Assembly: GCF_041749095.1 (NCBI RefSeq) | Contig: NZ_JBGTCA010000011.1 | Coordinates: forward strand, 3,366 to 67,365 | Length of the DNA: 64,000 bases | From: Aquiflexum sp041749095 | GTDB taxonomy: Bacteria > Bacteroidota > Bacteroidia > Cytophagales > Cyclobacteriaceae | Reading direction: 5' to 3' | Part shown: positions 1-8,500 of the stretch, piece by piece | Position numbering within the stretch: position 1 is the stretch's first letter | How the letters are laid out: each line of letters begins with the position of its first letter | The notes under the pieces: model-generated | What the model saw: only the letters and a program-made list of their open reading frames with translations | Told to the model about the DNA's origin: nothing | Databases searched by the model: none | Translations under genes and position numbers: made by a program

Positions 1-491
1 TACATATTGCCATCTTTAACATATAACTGGTCATTGATAACCTTAATATTTGGATAATTCTTTTTCAAATAATCTGTGCATTTCCAGTGGGTTGTACAGG
101 TTCTATTATTGAGCATTTGAGATGCAGCCAATACAAATGTACCTGAACAAACTGAGCATATGTTTACCCCCTTTTTGTAATTATCCTGTATCCACTCAAA
201 AAATTTATTGTATCCGACTTTCAACTGACCATCCTGAATAGAGTGAAAATCTATTCCGGCTATAAATAAATAATCACCTTCATTCAGGTCAAAATTGTCA
301 AATGATTGCAAGGCTTTAAAAACCAAACCTTGTTGGGACACCACATCTACATCAGAATCCAAGCCACAATACTGGATATTAAAATGTGCACCAAATTGAT
401 TGGCTTCATAAAATACTTGAACAGGTCCTGATAGATCTATCAAATGGACATTTGGTAAAACAGCAAATACAACATGGATCTCATTTTTCAT
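1..491 (-). CDS. GlxA/DJ-1-type transcriptional regulator, N-terminal part (cut by window edge)
   Basis: Reading leftwards from the ATG at 491, an open frame runs to the window edge (about 163 codons). It encodes a DJ-1/PfpI-like domain: it begins MKNEIHVVFAVLPNVHLIDLSGP, as is usual for GlxA-family AraC regulators. Near residue 120 it has the nucleophile-elbow stretch ICSVCSGTFVLAASQML, where an amidase-type cysteine would sit, followed by a TTHW motif. In this family a C-terminal AraC helix-turn-helix normally follows and would lie outside the window. The role is probably ligand-responsive transcriptional activation. The ligand is unknown. Confidence 0.8.
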   Translation of the reverse strand, partial: MKNEIHVVFAVLPNVHLIDLSGPVQVFYEANQFGAHFNIQYCGLDSDVDVVSQQGLVFKALQSFDNFDLNEGDYLFIAGIDFHSIQDGQLKVGYNKFFEWIQDNYKKGVNICSVCSGTFVLAASQMLNNRTCTTHWKCTDYLKKNYPNIKVINDQLYVKDGNM

Positions 492-709
492 TTTTCTAAA
501 ATTTATTTGGTGAACAATTACTTATAACGCCTATTCCCCAAATTTAAGGTATCAAAATGCAGCTAAAAAGGACAAGTAGCGGACAGATCAAGCCAAAAAA
601 ACATATCAAAATAATGATGTCCTGTTATGTCCGCTAACTGTCCTTCTTTTTTGTGATTCACCGATCTAGATTTGCGTTACAAAACCCTGTAAACCAAATC
701 TATAACACT

Positions 710-1690
710 ATGAAAATTAAACTATTATTACTGCTGGCACTTAATTTAAGTGTCAGTAATTTAACCAAAAAAAGCATTTATGAAAGTGTACAAGTTGGTG
801 AAGAAATCCTGATTCCATCAACAATAGAAATCATTTCAGGATCCTTGCTCCTACCCGAACAGGAAAAGAGAAATTCACCCTCACCGGTATTTATTATTAT
901 CAGTGGAAGTGGTGACTTTTCTTATAGAAGCCATTTTAAAGAAGGAGCGGACTATACCTTGTTTAAGGATATTTCCTCCATGCTCCTTGATCATGGCATC
1001 GGGGTGTTTTTATTGGAAAAGAGAGGCATTAACCGCTCCAGTGGGAACTGGCAAAAAGCAGGGTTTCAAGAATATGCCCTTGATGTGAAAAAGGTAATGG
1101 ATTACCTTCTGCAACGGCCGGAAATTGACCCCTCAAGAATCAGCATATTGGGACACAGCCAAGGTGGTTATATTGCCCAAATGGTAGCCTCCTTATTTCC
1201 GGAAGATGTTTTTTCGGTCATAAACCTGGCCGGACCTGCGCAACCTGTTTTTGATCAGGTGATGTCTGATATGGAAAAAAGGTATGACTGTAATGAAAAA
1301 AGTGCTTTGGGAAAGACCTATAAAAAAGCTGCTTTATTCTCTGGGTTGTCATTGATGAAATTTTCATCCAATATGATAAAACCAACTTTTTTGAGCCATG
1401 TGATATCCCATGACCCATCAGTGTATATTTCCAATATAGCATGCCCTATGCTTTCCATATATGCAGAAAATGATAATATGGTTGATTATTACAAAAATAT
1501 GCTGTTGATGGATCAGTACATAGAAAGAGATCCAATGAAGCATACTGCATATTTTCTTCCAGACACCAATCATTATTTTTTCAATTCTGAGATGTGTTTC
1601 GATTGGGACAAGGCCGATAAAACTACAAATCGCTCTTTATTATGGCTTATAAGTAATTGGGTAGACCAAATTTCAAAATCAAAAATATAG
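710..1690 (+). CDS. exported alpha/beta hydrolase
   Basis: Protein of 326 aa. The ATG at 710 is preferred to an in-frame start at 653 because it opens a hydrophobic signal-like segment (MKIKLLLLLALNLSVS). The alpha/beta-hydrolase fold is clear: an oxyanion-type stretch FIIISGSGDFSYRS, the nucleophile elbow GHSQGG (catalytic Ser), a late acidic residue in YAENDNMVDYY and a histidine in DTNHYFF near the C-terminus. This matches the dienelactone-hydrolase/S9-like esterase group. It ends 6 bases before the next gene, so the two are probably cotranscribed. Substrate unknown; it probably acts in the periplasm. Confidence 0.8.
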   Translation: MKIKLLLLLALNLSVSNLTKKSIYESVQVGEEILIPSTIEIISGSLLLPEQEKRNSPSPVFIIISGSGDFSYRSHFKEGADYTLFKDISSMLLDHGIGVFLLEKRGINRSSGNWQKAGFQEYALDVKKVMDYLLQRPEIDPSRISILGHSQGGYIAQMVASLFPEDVFSVINLAGPAQPVFDQVMSDMEKRYDCNEKSALGKTYKKAALFSGLSLMKFSSNMIKPTFLSHVISHDPSVYISNIACPMLSIYAENDNMVDYYKNMLLMDQYIERDPMKHTAYFLPDTNHYFFNSEMCFDWDKADKTTNRSLLWLISNWVDQISKSKI

Positions 1691-1696
1691 AATGTT

Positions 1697-2533
1697 ATGA
1701 AAAAGTATTTAAGCCTCGTGTTGGGTTTCTATTTGCTGTTGAACCCCAATAACTCCATCGCTATGGATCCAGGTGATCCTCCAAAAAACTCCATTACCAT
1801 CTCCGCAGGTTTGTCCATTTTATCAAGACAGGACCTGGTTTATTCTCCCTTTGTTCACCGTGATTTATCAACCACAAATTATGGATTCAACTTTCAAAGA
1901 AACGGAAAAACCTTCCAATATTTCAACTTGGGATTTTCCCATAACTCATCCCAATTGGTTGATTTTGAGGAGATCCCAATGGACGGGCACCATCATGGTT
2001 TTCATCCACATGAGTTCCTGTTTATCCACTCGGTTTATGGTATTGGAAAACCATATAAAAAAACTGAAAAGAACATCTCCTACCTTGGCACTGCTGTGAG
2101 AATGGATATGCAGGCCTCCTTTTACAGTTTTGCACTGTCAAATATGTTTGGGTACTTCATCAATCAGTCCTTGGCAATATGGCACAGAAAAACCCATTTT
2201 CTACATGAAAAGCATACGTTGAGTCATCAATTGGAACTCCCCATGATTTCTTGGATGGCCCGGCCACCTTATCTGGCAGAAGATGACGGATTTATTGAAA
2301 ATATCTCCTCCCACAAATCTTCATTAATCCTTTTGGAATTTGTGAAAGATGGAAAATTGGTTTCCTGGAACCAACTTCAAAGGGCCAACTTTCAGCTGGA
2401 GTACAGATTTTCAATCTCCCGGAAAATCAGTTTGGGAATGGATTATAAACTTGACATCATACGGACCACGTTTCCTAGGGCTTTGAATTCCTATCAACAA
2501 AACCTCAACTTGACAACCACTTTAAAATTCTAA
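1697..2533 (+). CDS. putative outer-membrane beta-barrel protein
   Basis: Protein of 278 aa with an N-terminal signal peptide (MKKYLSLVLGFYLLLNPNNSIA). It has alternating hydrophobic/polar strands throughout and a C-terminal phenylalanine (LNLTTTLKF), the usual end of a BAM-inserted outer-membrane barrel. No family is recognised. A His-rich loop lies near residues 97-105 (DGHHHGFHPHEF), which could bind metal, but that is speculative. It sits between a secreted hydrolase and a secreted S41 peptidase with gaps of 4-6 bases, so the three form one transcription unit of cell-envelope proteins. Confidence 0.6.
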   Translation: MKKYLSLVLGFYLLLNPNNSIAMDPGDPPKNSITISAGLSILSRQDLVYSPFVHRDLSTTNYGFNFQRNGKTFQYFNLGFSHNSSQLVDFEEIPMDGHHHGFHPHEFLFIHSVYGIGKPYKKTEKNISYLGTAVRMDMQASFYSFALSNMFGYFINQSLAIWHRKTHFLHEKHTLSHQLELPMISWMARPPYLAEDDGFIENISSHKSSLILLEFVKDGKLVSWNQLQRANFQLEYRFSISRKISLGMDYKLDIIRTTFPRALNSYQQNLNLTTTLKF

Positions 2534-2537
2534 AAAA

Positions 2538-3560
2538 ATGAAAAATTCAAAATATATAATTTCCTCATTATTGATTTCTTTCTCCTTAACATTTCAATCA
2601 TGTAACCAAATATTTGAGGAAGTACCATCAAATGATAAAGGATCCATATTTGAAAACTTTTGGCAAAATTTTCAGGATGATTATGCACTATTTGAAGAAA
2701 GAGGAATTGAATGGAATGAAATCTATGCACAATATAGACCCTTGGTTAATTTCAATACCACGGATGAGGCATTGTTTGGAATTCTTTCGGAAATGATAAA
2801 ACCCATTGAAGATGGACATGTTGCGTTGATGGCTCCGGGAATTGGCGCCTTTGATGCTAACCCCTATTTCAGAGATAGAATTGAAGATAATTTGTTTGAT
2901 CTGGATTTGATAGTCAACAATTACCTGGAACCTGGTTATAAGCAGAATGGGCACAAATTTGTTTATGGGAAAATAAAAAACCATAACATGGCCTATTTAC
3001 ATTTTGATGTCTTTCGTAAAGAATCTGTAAAATTAGATGACCTGTTAAGGGAATTTGCACAAGTCGATTCCTATATCATCGATTTAAGGCACAATAATGG
3101 TGGCGACGTTTCATTATGTTTTTCCTTTTTGGGCAGATTTACGGAGGAAAAGAAATTGTTTCTAAGCAGCAAAACCAAAAACGGCAAAGGTGCAAATGAT
3201 TATACTGCCTGGTTTGATTGGCATTTAAATCCTTCAGGAAAATTCCTGGACAAACATGTTTATATTTTAACAGACCGCTATACCGTGAGCGCTGCTGAAA
3301 GGATGGTAATGGCAGCAAAGACGGTTCCAAAAGTACTTATAGTAGGAGATACTACAAATGGCACTTTCGGAACAAAAATCTCAAGAGAATTGGCCAATGG
3401 ATGGTTTTACTCCTACTCAATACAGAAAGTCAAAATGTTTGATGGCCAAAGTTACGAGGGAATTGGTTTGCCACCTGATATCTATGTGAAAAATGAACCC
3501 GAAGAAATGAAAGATGGTCGGGACAGTGTTCTTGAAAAAGTTTTTTTACAAAATCAATGA
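2538..3560 (+). CDS. S41-family peptidase lipoprotein
   Basis: Protein of 340 aa starting with a lipoprotein signal (MKNSKYIISSLLISFSLTFQSC, lipobox FQSC). The C-terminal half has tail-specific-protease (S41) signatures: an IIDLRHNNGG strand, then TDRYTVSAAERMVMAAK with the catalytic serine, and IVGDTTNGTFGTKISRELANGW. No PDZ domain is obvious, as is common for Bacteroidota S41 homologues that cleave unknown periplasmic peptides. Last gene of the 710-3560 unit; a strong hairpin terminator follows at 3620. Confidence 0.82.
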   Translation: MKNSKYIISSLLISFSLTFQSCNQIFEEVPSNDKGSIFENFWQNFQDDYALFEERGIEWNEIYAQYRPLVNFNTTDEALFGILSEMIKPIEDGHVALMAPGIGAFDANPYFRDRIEDNLFDLDLIVNNYLEPGYKQNGHKFVYGKIKNHNMAYLHFDVFRKESVKLDDLLREFAQVDSYIIDLRHNNGGDVSLCFSFLGRFTEEKKLFLSSKTKNGKGANDYTAWFDWHLNPSGKFLDKHVYILTDRYTVSAAERMVMAAKTVPKVLIVGDTTNGTFGTKISRELANGWFYSYSIQKVKMFDGQSYEGIGLPPDIYVKNEPEEMKDGRDSVLEKVFLQNQ

Positions 3561-3619
3561 ATTAATGTGGATTGATTAAGTTTAAAAAAAGATTCATTCT
3601 TTCCAATCCTATTTCAAAT

Positions 3620-3653
3620 ATAAGCCCGTAAAATTGATCTTTTACGGGCTTAT
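3620..3653 (+). terminator. intrinsic terminator after the S41 gene
   Basis: Perfect 14-bp inverted repeat (ATAAGCCCGTAAAA and its complement) around a 6-base loop, about 60 bases after the S41 stop codon. The 3' arm is A/T-rich and followed by ACTTATT, so it could terminate in either direction. The downstream gene is on the same strand, so the plus strand is the likely user. Confidence 0.75.
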
Positions 3654-3772
3654 ACTTATTATATTTCAATTTCCGATTATCTGTCCTCGCAATTACAAAT
3701 CCCAAGAAGCGAGCATTTTACCATTGGTAAAATGGAAGTATGGAGTCGTCCATTTTGCAAAGGACATTACAA

Positions 3773-3815
3773 GGTCAATTGACCGCTTAAAATACTTTTA
3801 GTGTTCAATTGACAC
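3773..3815. promoter_or_regulatory. two palindromes upstream of the SRPBCC gene
   Basis: GGTCAATTGACC (3773-3784) is a perfect 12-bp palindrome. A second near-palindrome, GTGTTCAATTGACAC (3801-3815), shares the TCAATTGAC core. The two CAATTG centres are exactly 30 bp apart, about three helical turns. This fits a pair of sites for a dimeric regulator controlling the gene at 3931. No regulator gene is adjacent. Confidence 0.4.
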
Positions 3816-3930
3816 TATTAGTAATTAAAAAGTATTAATTGGTGTAAATTGAAGTCAGCTGGGGCAGAATGTATTAAATACGGATATCTTGCAGTGATAT
3901 TTTGAAACAAATATCAAATTCATCAAAAAA

Positions 3931-4392
3931 ATGGAACAAAAACAATATAAAATCGAAATCAAGGCTTCTATTGAAAAGGTTTTTGACTATATGCTTGGCC
4001 TGAGTAGTAAAAAAACCTATGAACAATGGACCTCCGTATTCAATCCGGCCTCAACCTTTGAGGGAAGTTGGGAAAAGGGATCCGGAATTTTGTTTATCGG
4101 AACAAACGAAAATGGAAACCGTGAAGGAATGATTTCAAGAATTATTAAAAACATTCCAAACCAATTAGTTTCTGTTCAGCATTACGGCATTTTGGAGGGA
4201 GAAAAGGAAATATTAGAAGGCACCCAAGTCGATCAGTGGGCTGGTGGAATGGAGAACTATAGTTTTGAGAAAAATGGAAATAAAACCATAGTAACCGTGG
4301 AAGTCGATGTAACCGGAGAATTTTCGGAACACTTTGATTCAACCTATCCAAAAGCTTTGCAAAAATTGAAAGAAATAGTAGAGGCAGAATAA
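3931..4392 (+). CDS. SRPBCC (AHSA1-like) domain protein
   Basis: Protein of 153 aa, single-domain, cytosolic (no signal peptide). It opens with the family's typical strand (YKIEIKASIEKVFDYMLG) and continues with FEGSWEKGSGILFIG and the late strand YSFEKNGNKTIVTVEVDVTGEF, ending in the long C-terminal helix (YPKALQKLKEIVE) that closes the hydrophobic cavity of START-like folds. Members bind small hydrophobic ligands or act as stress proteins; the ligand cannot be read from sequence. It lies 10 bp before the secreted esterase gene, so they may share a transcript. Confidence 0.75.
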   Translation: MEQKQYKIEIKASIEKVFDYMLGLSSKKTYEQWTSVFNPASTFEGSWEKGSGILFIGTNENGNREGMISRIIKNIPNQLVSVQHYGILEGEKEILEGTQVDQWAGGMENYSFEKNGNKTIVTVEVDVTGEFSEHFDSTYPKALQKLKEIVEAE

Positions 4393-4402
4393 AATCAAAA
4401 AC

Positions 4403-5242
4403 ATGAAATTCAAAATAAAACCATTATTTATTGCACTTACATTTATAATTATTGCCGGCACAAAAAGCCAGGCACAGGATCCTGATTTTTATATATTTCT
4501 AAGCTTCGGTCAATCCAATATGGAAGGACATTCCAAATTTGAACCAATGGACACTACTGTTGATTCAAGGTTTAAGGTCATGCAAGTGGTGGATTGTAAT
4601 AATCTTGACAGGAAAAAAGGAAATTGGTATGATGCTGTGCCGCCTTTGACCCGATGCCATACAGGCATCACTCCGACGGATTATTTTGGACGGACTTTGG
4701 TAGCAGGCTTACCTGAAAACATTAATGTCGGCGTCATCAATGTCTCTGTTGGAGGATGTAAAATAGAACTCTTTGATAAGGACAATTATGAAACATATAC
4801 CGCTTCTGCCCCGGGTTGGATGAAAAACATACTCGATGAATACGATGGGAATCCTTATGGCCGATTGGTGGAAATGGCGAAGTTGGCACAAAAAGATGGA
4901 GTCATCAAAGGTATTTTGTTGCATCAGGGTGAGTCCAATACGGGTGATACGGAATGGCCTAATAAGGTAAAAGATGTATATGCCAATTTGTTGGATGATC
5001 TTGGACTTGATCAAAATACTGTTCCGCTCTTGGCAGGTGAACTTGTTGAAGAAGCTCAGGGCGGGAAATGTGCTAGCATGAATCCTATTATCAACAAACT
5101 TCCCAATACTATTCAAAATGCCCATGTAATTTCATCTAAAGACTGTGAGGCAGTTTCTGATGGCCTGCATTTCTCCGCTAAAGGATATCGAAAACTTGGT
5201 AAACGTTATGGTGAGAAAATGCTGAATTTACTGGGAAATTAA
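4403..5242 (+). CDS. secreted SASA/SGNH-type acetylesterase
   Basis: Protein of 279 aa with signal peptide (MKFKIKPLFIALTFIIIAGTKSQAQ). It carries the block I motif FGQSNMEG of the sialate O-acetylesterase / carbohydrate esterase 6 family (catalytic Ser), the LLHQGESNT block, and the final DGLHFSAKGY motif supplying the catalytic Asp and His. It would remove acetyl groups from polysaccharides outside the cytoplasm. The next locus (5300) is the remnant of another esterase, suggesting a polysaccharide-deacylation neighbourhood that is decaying. Confidence 0.85.
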   Translation: MKFKIKPLFIALTFIIIAGTKSQAQDPDFYIFLSFGQSNMEGHSKFEPMDTTVDSRFKVMQVVDCNNLDRKKGNWYDAVPPLTRCHTGITPTDYFGRTLVAGLPENINVGVINVSVGGCKIELFDKDNYETYTASAPGWMKNILDEYDGNPYGRLVEMAKLAQKDGVIKGILLHQGESNTGDTEWPNKVKDVYANLLDDLGLDQNTVPLLAGELVEEAQGGKCASMNPIINKLPNTIQNAHVISSKDCEAVSDGLHFSAKGYRKLGKRYGEKMLNLLGN

Positions 5243-5299
5243 ACTACATCAATAAGAATCATCACCCAATACATTATAAACCTAATTAAACCTAAAGTC

Positions 5300-5679
5300 A
5301 TGAAGAAGGTAATTCCTCTCATTTCCTTATCATTAGGTTTTGGAGATGTCTTCTTACAGGACTTCGAAAAACAGCCACCAGAAGGATTTGACATTGTCAG
5401 ACCTGACATTTCCAAAGGAAAAATTGATACCATAAGCTACCCTTCCAAAACTGTAGGCGTGACAAGAAAGGCATTGATTTATACTCCCATCAATACCTTG
5501 TAAAAAATAATGTCCCCCATATCTATTACATAGAACCAGGAGGTCATGATTTCAAAGTGTGGAAAAATGGACTGTATATGTTTTCCAAGATGTTGTTTAA
5601 ATCCGTGGACCAATCTACATTTTACAAATACAATCTCTATGGAACAGTCACCTTTCCTTATTACATTTGTAAAGCTTAG
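5300..5679 (+). pseudogene. CE1/enterochelin-esterase-like hydrolase, internal deletion
   Basis: The first frame (5300-5503) encodes a signal-like start and then QPPEGFDIVRPDISKGKIDT...KALIYTP, the N-terminus of secreted carbohydrate esterases of the feruloyl/enterochelin-esterase type. After the stop the remaining part appears in another frame (5509-5679): IYYIEPGGHDFKVWKNGLYM..FSKMLFK, the family's C-terminal His-containing motif. The catalytic middle (some 200 or more residues, including the Ser elbow) is missing. This is a deletion plus frameshift, so the gene is dead. It follows the SASA esterase by 57 bp. Confidence 0.75.
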
Positions 5680-5897
5680 GCCGACTATATACCCATCAGG
5701 AGTCAAGTCAATTTCTTCCTAAGATTTTAAATACAGATGTGAAATCTCTTCTTATATTTGATCAATATAGCTATTTCCAACATGGGGTAAAGGCTGAATT
5801 ATAAAATACTTATCGGGATTGTGTTGTATATCCTCAAATCTAAGTTATGTTTGATCTTAAGTAAAAAATTATTTCTCACCCTACAATAAAATATTAT

Positions 5898-6068
5898 ATG
5901 AAACCTTCAGCACCTATGAAAATTACCTGGATTATTGGATTGATCTGTGGAATACTGGGCATCATTGGACATTTCACCCAAGTTCAATATTTATCAGAAT
6001 ATAGTTTCACGCTTTTGCTTATTGGTTTTATTGCTTTGGCAGTGGGTACATCCTTTAAGGGGATTTAA
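5898..6068 (+). CDS. small two-helix membrane protein
   Basis: A 56-aa frame from the ATG at 5898. The sequence begins MKPSAPMKITWIIGLICGILG and has two hydrophobic segments, about residues 9-25 and 37-51, joined by a short polar turn (HFTQVQYLSEYS). This is the form of a small inner-membrane hairpin protein common in Bacteroidota. The start could also be the Met at residue 7. No family recognised. Confidence 0.55.
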   Translation: MKPSAPMKITWIIGLICGILGIIGHFTQVQYLSEYSFTLLLIGFIALAVGTSFKGI

Positions 6069-6138
6069 AAATCAGGGATTATTACTGCTTTTTTTTAGAG
6101 TTCATTTTTGATCATAATGAAAATGGTCAAATGTAGGA

Positions 6139-6621
6139 CTATTGTGTACATATTTTCCATTTGCTCTTCATGTTCTTCTTTCGCCCAATTTCCTTTGCTA
6201 TAATAAACGGTGCCGATATCGCCATAAGCCCTCCTGCAGCCTCAAGCATTCCCAAAGCCTCTTCTTTACCTTCAAAAGCCCAAATAACAGGCGTTCCGCT
6301 CAACATAATTACACCCAGATACCCAATAAAACCGAAGAAACCTGGATTGACATTTTTCACTAGTGTCTGAATTTCTGAAATATGCAGCACCTCCTCACTT
6401 CCTGATTCATTTCTAAATATCGTCAGTTCATCACTCTCGATCTTCAATAAGTGATACCCGTAAAAGACAGTATCATTTGTTATTATATTATATTTCGACT
6501 TTTGCTTAATTTTTTGATGGCGTGATGGTTTTTCCTGATGTTGGAGATAAAGCACTGATTGAGCCAATGCCGAACCGCAAATGGTTAAAAGGAAAATGGT
6601 GATATAAATTTCCTTAGTCAT
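6139..6621 (-). CDS. hypothetical exported/membrane protein
   Basis: Protein of 160 aa with signal peptide (MTKEIYITIFLLTICGSALAQ), then a basic stretch (RHQKIKQKSK), a central beta-rich domain (YNIITNDTVFYGYHLLKIESDELTIFRN) and two hydrophobic segments at about residues 95-113 and 125-142. The C-terminus is strongly basic (KEIGRKKNMKSKWK). The family is not recognised, though the layout resembles small Bacteroidota envelope proteins. It lies opposite to its left neighbour and may be cotranscribed with the tiny frame at 6654-6779. Confidence 0.5.
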   Translation of the reverse strand: MTKEIYITIFLLTICGSALAQSVLYLQHQEKPSRHQKIKQKSKYNIITNDTVFYGYHLLKIESDELTIFRNESGSEEVLHISEIQTLVKNVNPGFFGFIGYLGVIMLSGTPVIWAFEGKEEALGMLEAAGGLMAISAPFIIAKEIGRKKNMKSKWKICTQ

Positions 6622-6653
6622 CTTTAGATGAGTTAATGATAATTTTTAATCCT

Positions 6654-6779
6654 TTACACAACAGGAGTAGAGTAATCAAGCGATTCATGGATGTTGTGCC
6701 CGAAATTTTCAGTTAACATGTCTTGGGGTAATAAATTACTAGGAATGAGAACTGCTAGAATGATAATCATTTCTTTCAT
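6654..6779 (-). CDS. possible 41-aa exported peptide
   Basis: Short minus-strand frame starting MKEMIIILAVLIPSNLLPQDML, a possible minimal signal peptide followed by about 22 residues (TENFGHNIHESLDYSTPVV). It sits 32 bp upstream of the 160-aa exported protein. No homologue recognised. Could be a real small gene or chance. Confidence 0.25.
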   Translation of the reverse strand: MKEMIIILAVLIPSNLLPQDMLTENFGHNIHESLDYSTPVV

Positions 6780-7195
6780 GATATTTTGTTTTTTGATAAA
6801 ACATAATGAACTCATGTAAAAATATTTGCAAAATCCTTAATTTTACAAAACAATGTAACGATTTTTTTACTCTATGTCAAATGTTTGACAGCTTATTATT
6901 CGTAAATATTTCTTCAGACTTTTGCGCTGACTACAACTAATTGTGGGCATCAAATGGGCTGGTTTTTTTGGTTACATACATGCATGGTTTTTTTAAAAGT
7001 TATAGTTAATTTTTTATCTATTTTTTTCGAATTCCTAGTTGGAAACCTCGGTACTTAAAGCCCATGGGTAAATAAGAATGTTTGTCTAAGCACTGGGGTG
7101 AGTATCTACAATTAAATTGCTGATTTCGGAAAGACTGACTTCATTCCAGTAGCAGACGCCAATAAAATTCTTAAACCAGGCCTAATAACCAATGA
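6780..7195. other. intergenic region with a TGTCAAA palindrome
   Basis: No coding frame is supported. TGTCAAA-tg-TTTGACA (6875-6890) is a perfect 7-bp inverted repeat with a 2-base spacer, about 100 bp upstream of the minus-strand small genes, and could be an operator. The rest is AT-rich with homopolymer T runs. Confidence 0.4.
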
Positions 7196-8302
7196 TTATC
7201 CTATTTTAAAGTCAACCAATTTGTAATTGGCGCTTCGTCCTCCTTCATCAGTTTTTTGTAAAATACCGTTTTCTACCAAGTCTTTTATATCCCTTAAGGC
7301 AGTGTCGGTTGAGGTTTTGGTGATTTTTGCCCATTTTGAGGTTTGAAGTTTTCCTTCAAAACCGTCAAAGAGTTTATTGAGTATCAATCTTTGGCGTTCG
7401 TTGATGGCTGTGTTTTCGTGAAATTTCCAAAACTCAGCTTTGCGCAATATATTTTGTGTGGTGTTTTCGGTGGCGAGCATCGCATTTTTGAGGCAATGTA
7501 AAAACCAGTCGAGCCATTCTGTGATATCGCCTGACCTATGTTGCACTTTTTGCAATACCTCATAATAGCGTTTTCGTTCGGCTAATATTTGGCTTGACAT
7601 ACTGTAAAAACGTTCTCCACTGCCTTCAGCACGGGCAAGCAACATATCAGTGATGGCCCTTCCTATCCTACCGTTACCGTCGTCAAAGGGGTGAATGATG
7701 ATAAACCAAAAGTGTGCTACGGCGGCTTTCAAAACAGGGTCAAGGTTGTTGTCATTGTTAAACCAATCCAGAAATTTGTCCATTTCCGTATTTACCAATT
7801 CTGGCTTTATTGCTTCGTAATGCACTTTTTCTTTTCCCATGGCGCCGGATACTATTTGCATTTCACCTGTACGGTACCTTCCCACTTCTATTTCGTAAGG
7901 CCCACTGTATCCCGTGGGGAAAAGTGCTGCGTGCCAACCAAACAACCGTTTTTCGGTTAATGGCAAGGTATACCGCTGAGTGGCATCAAGCATCATTTCC
8001 ACCACCCCTTCAATATGACGGCTACTTGGCACAAGCCCCGCTGTATTGATACCTAAACGCCTGGCTATGGACGAACGCACCTGATCATAATTGAGCAATT
8101 CGCCTTCTATTTCTGATGATTTTACCACATCCAAGGTCAAGGCGGTAAGCGTAGCTTCTTCCTTGGCAGAAAAGCCTAATGCGTTCATTTGCCCTATAAG
8201 CTTACCTTGCATAAGACGCACCTCACCAAATACCACATTTATGGCTTTGTCCTGCCAAGAAAAATCTGTCCAGTTTTTAAGCTCGTAAATATATTTTGCC
8301 AT
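7196..8302 (-). CDS. Fic-family AMP-transferase-type protein with DUF4172 and C-terminal winged helix
   Basis: Protein of 368 aa. The N-terminus (MAKYIYELKNWTDFSW...) is the DUF4172 domain. SSEIEG near residue 60 matches the inhibitory (S/T)xxxE(G/N) motif that lies N-terminal to the Fic core in class II Fic proteins. The full Fic motif HPFDDGNGRIGR is present near residue 205, with the catalytic histidine. The last about 70 residues (NERQRLILNKLFDGFEGKLQTSKWAKITKTSTDTALRDIKDLVENGILQKT) form a winged helix. Fic proteins transfer AMP or other nucleotide parts to protein hydroxyls; target unknown. The upstream palindrome at 8338 suggests autoregulation. Confidence 0.9.
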   Translation of the reverse strand: MAKYIYELKNWTDFSWQDKAINVVFGEVRLMQGKLIGQMNALGFSAKEEATLTALTLDVVKSSEIEGELLNYDQVRSSIARRLGINTAGLVPSSRHIEGVVEMMLDATQRYTLPLTEKRLFGWHAALFPTGYSGPYEIEVGRYRTGEMQIVSGAMGKEKVHYEAIKPELVNTEMDKFLDWFNNDNNLDPVLKAAVAHFWFIIIHPFDDGNGRIGRAITDMLLARAEGSGERFYSMSSQILAERKRYYEVLQKVQHRSGDITEWLDWFLHCLKNAMLATENTTQNILRKAEFWKFHENTAINERQRLILNKLFDGFEGKLQTSKWAKITKTSTDTALRDIKDLVENGILQKTDEGGRSANYKLVDFKIG

Positions 8303-8337
8303 GGCGTGAAATTTACGCGGTAAATATATTAATTATT

Positions 8338-8355
8338 CACCGCATAAATGCGGTG
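8338..8355. promoter_or_regulatory. palindromic operator candidate for the fic gene
   Basis: CACCGCAT-AA-ATGCGGTG is a perfect 8-bp inverted repeat 36-53 bp upstream of the fic start codon. Additional half-sites (ACGCGGTAAA just left of it and CACCGCAA near 8370) surround it. The Fic protein has a C-terminal winged helix that could bind here. Confidence 0.5.
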
Positions 8356-8415
8356 TTTAGGACAGTTTTTCACCGCAATGTGGCAGGAAACCAATTAGAA
8401 ATCGGAAGGATAGTA

Positions 8416-8453
8416 GGGTGTAATTACATCCCTATAGCTATCGGGATACACCC
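8416..8453. repeat. REP-like hairpin
   Basis: Outer arms GGGTGT/ACACCC (8416-8421 and 8448-8453) enclose a near-palindrome ATCCCTATAGCTATCGGGAT (8428-8447). A related element with the same outer arms lies at 12725-12747. Both are followed by a conserved stretch ending TTCACCCAAAGGGG or TTCACCCAGAGGGG. Confidence 0.5.
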
Positions 8454-8500
8454 AAGAAGTCCGCATTCAAACTTACTCTTCACCCAAAGGGGTTTACATT

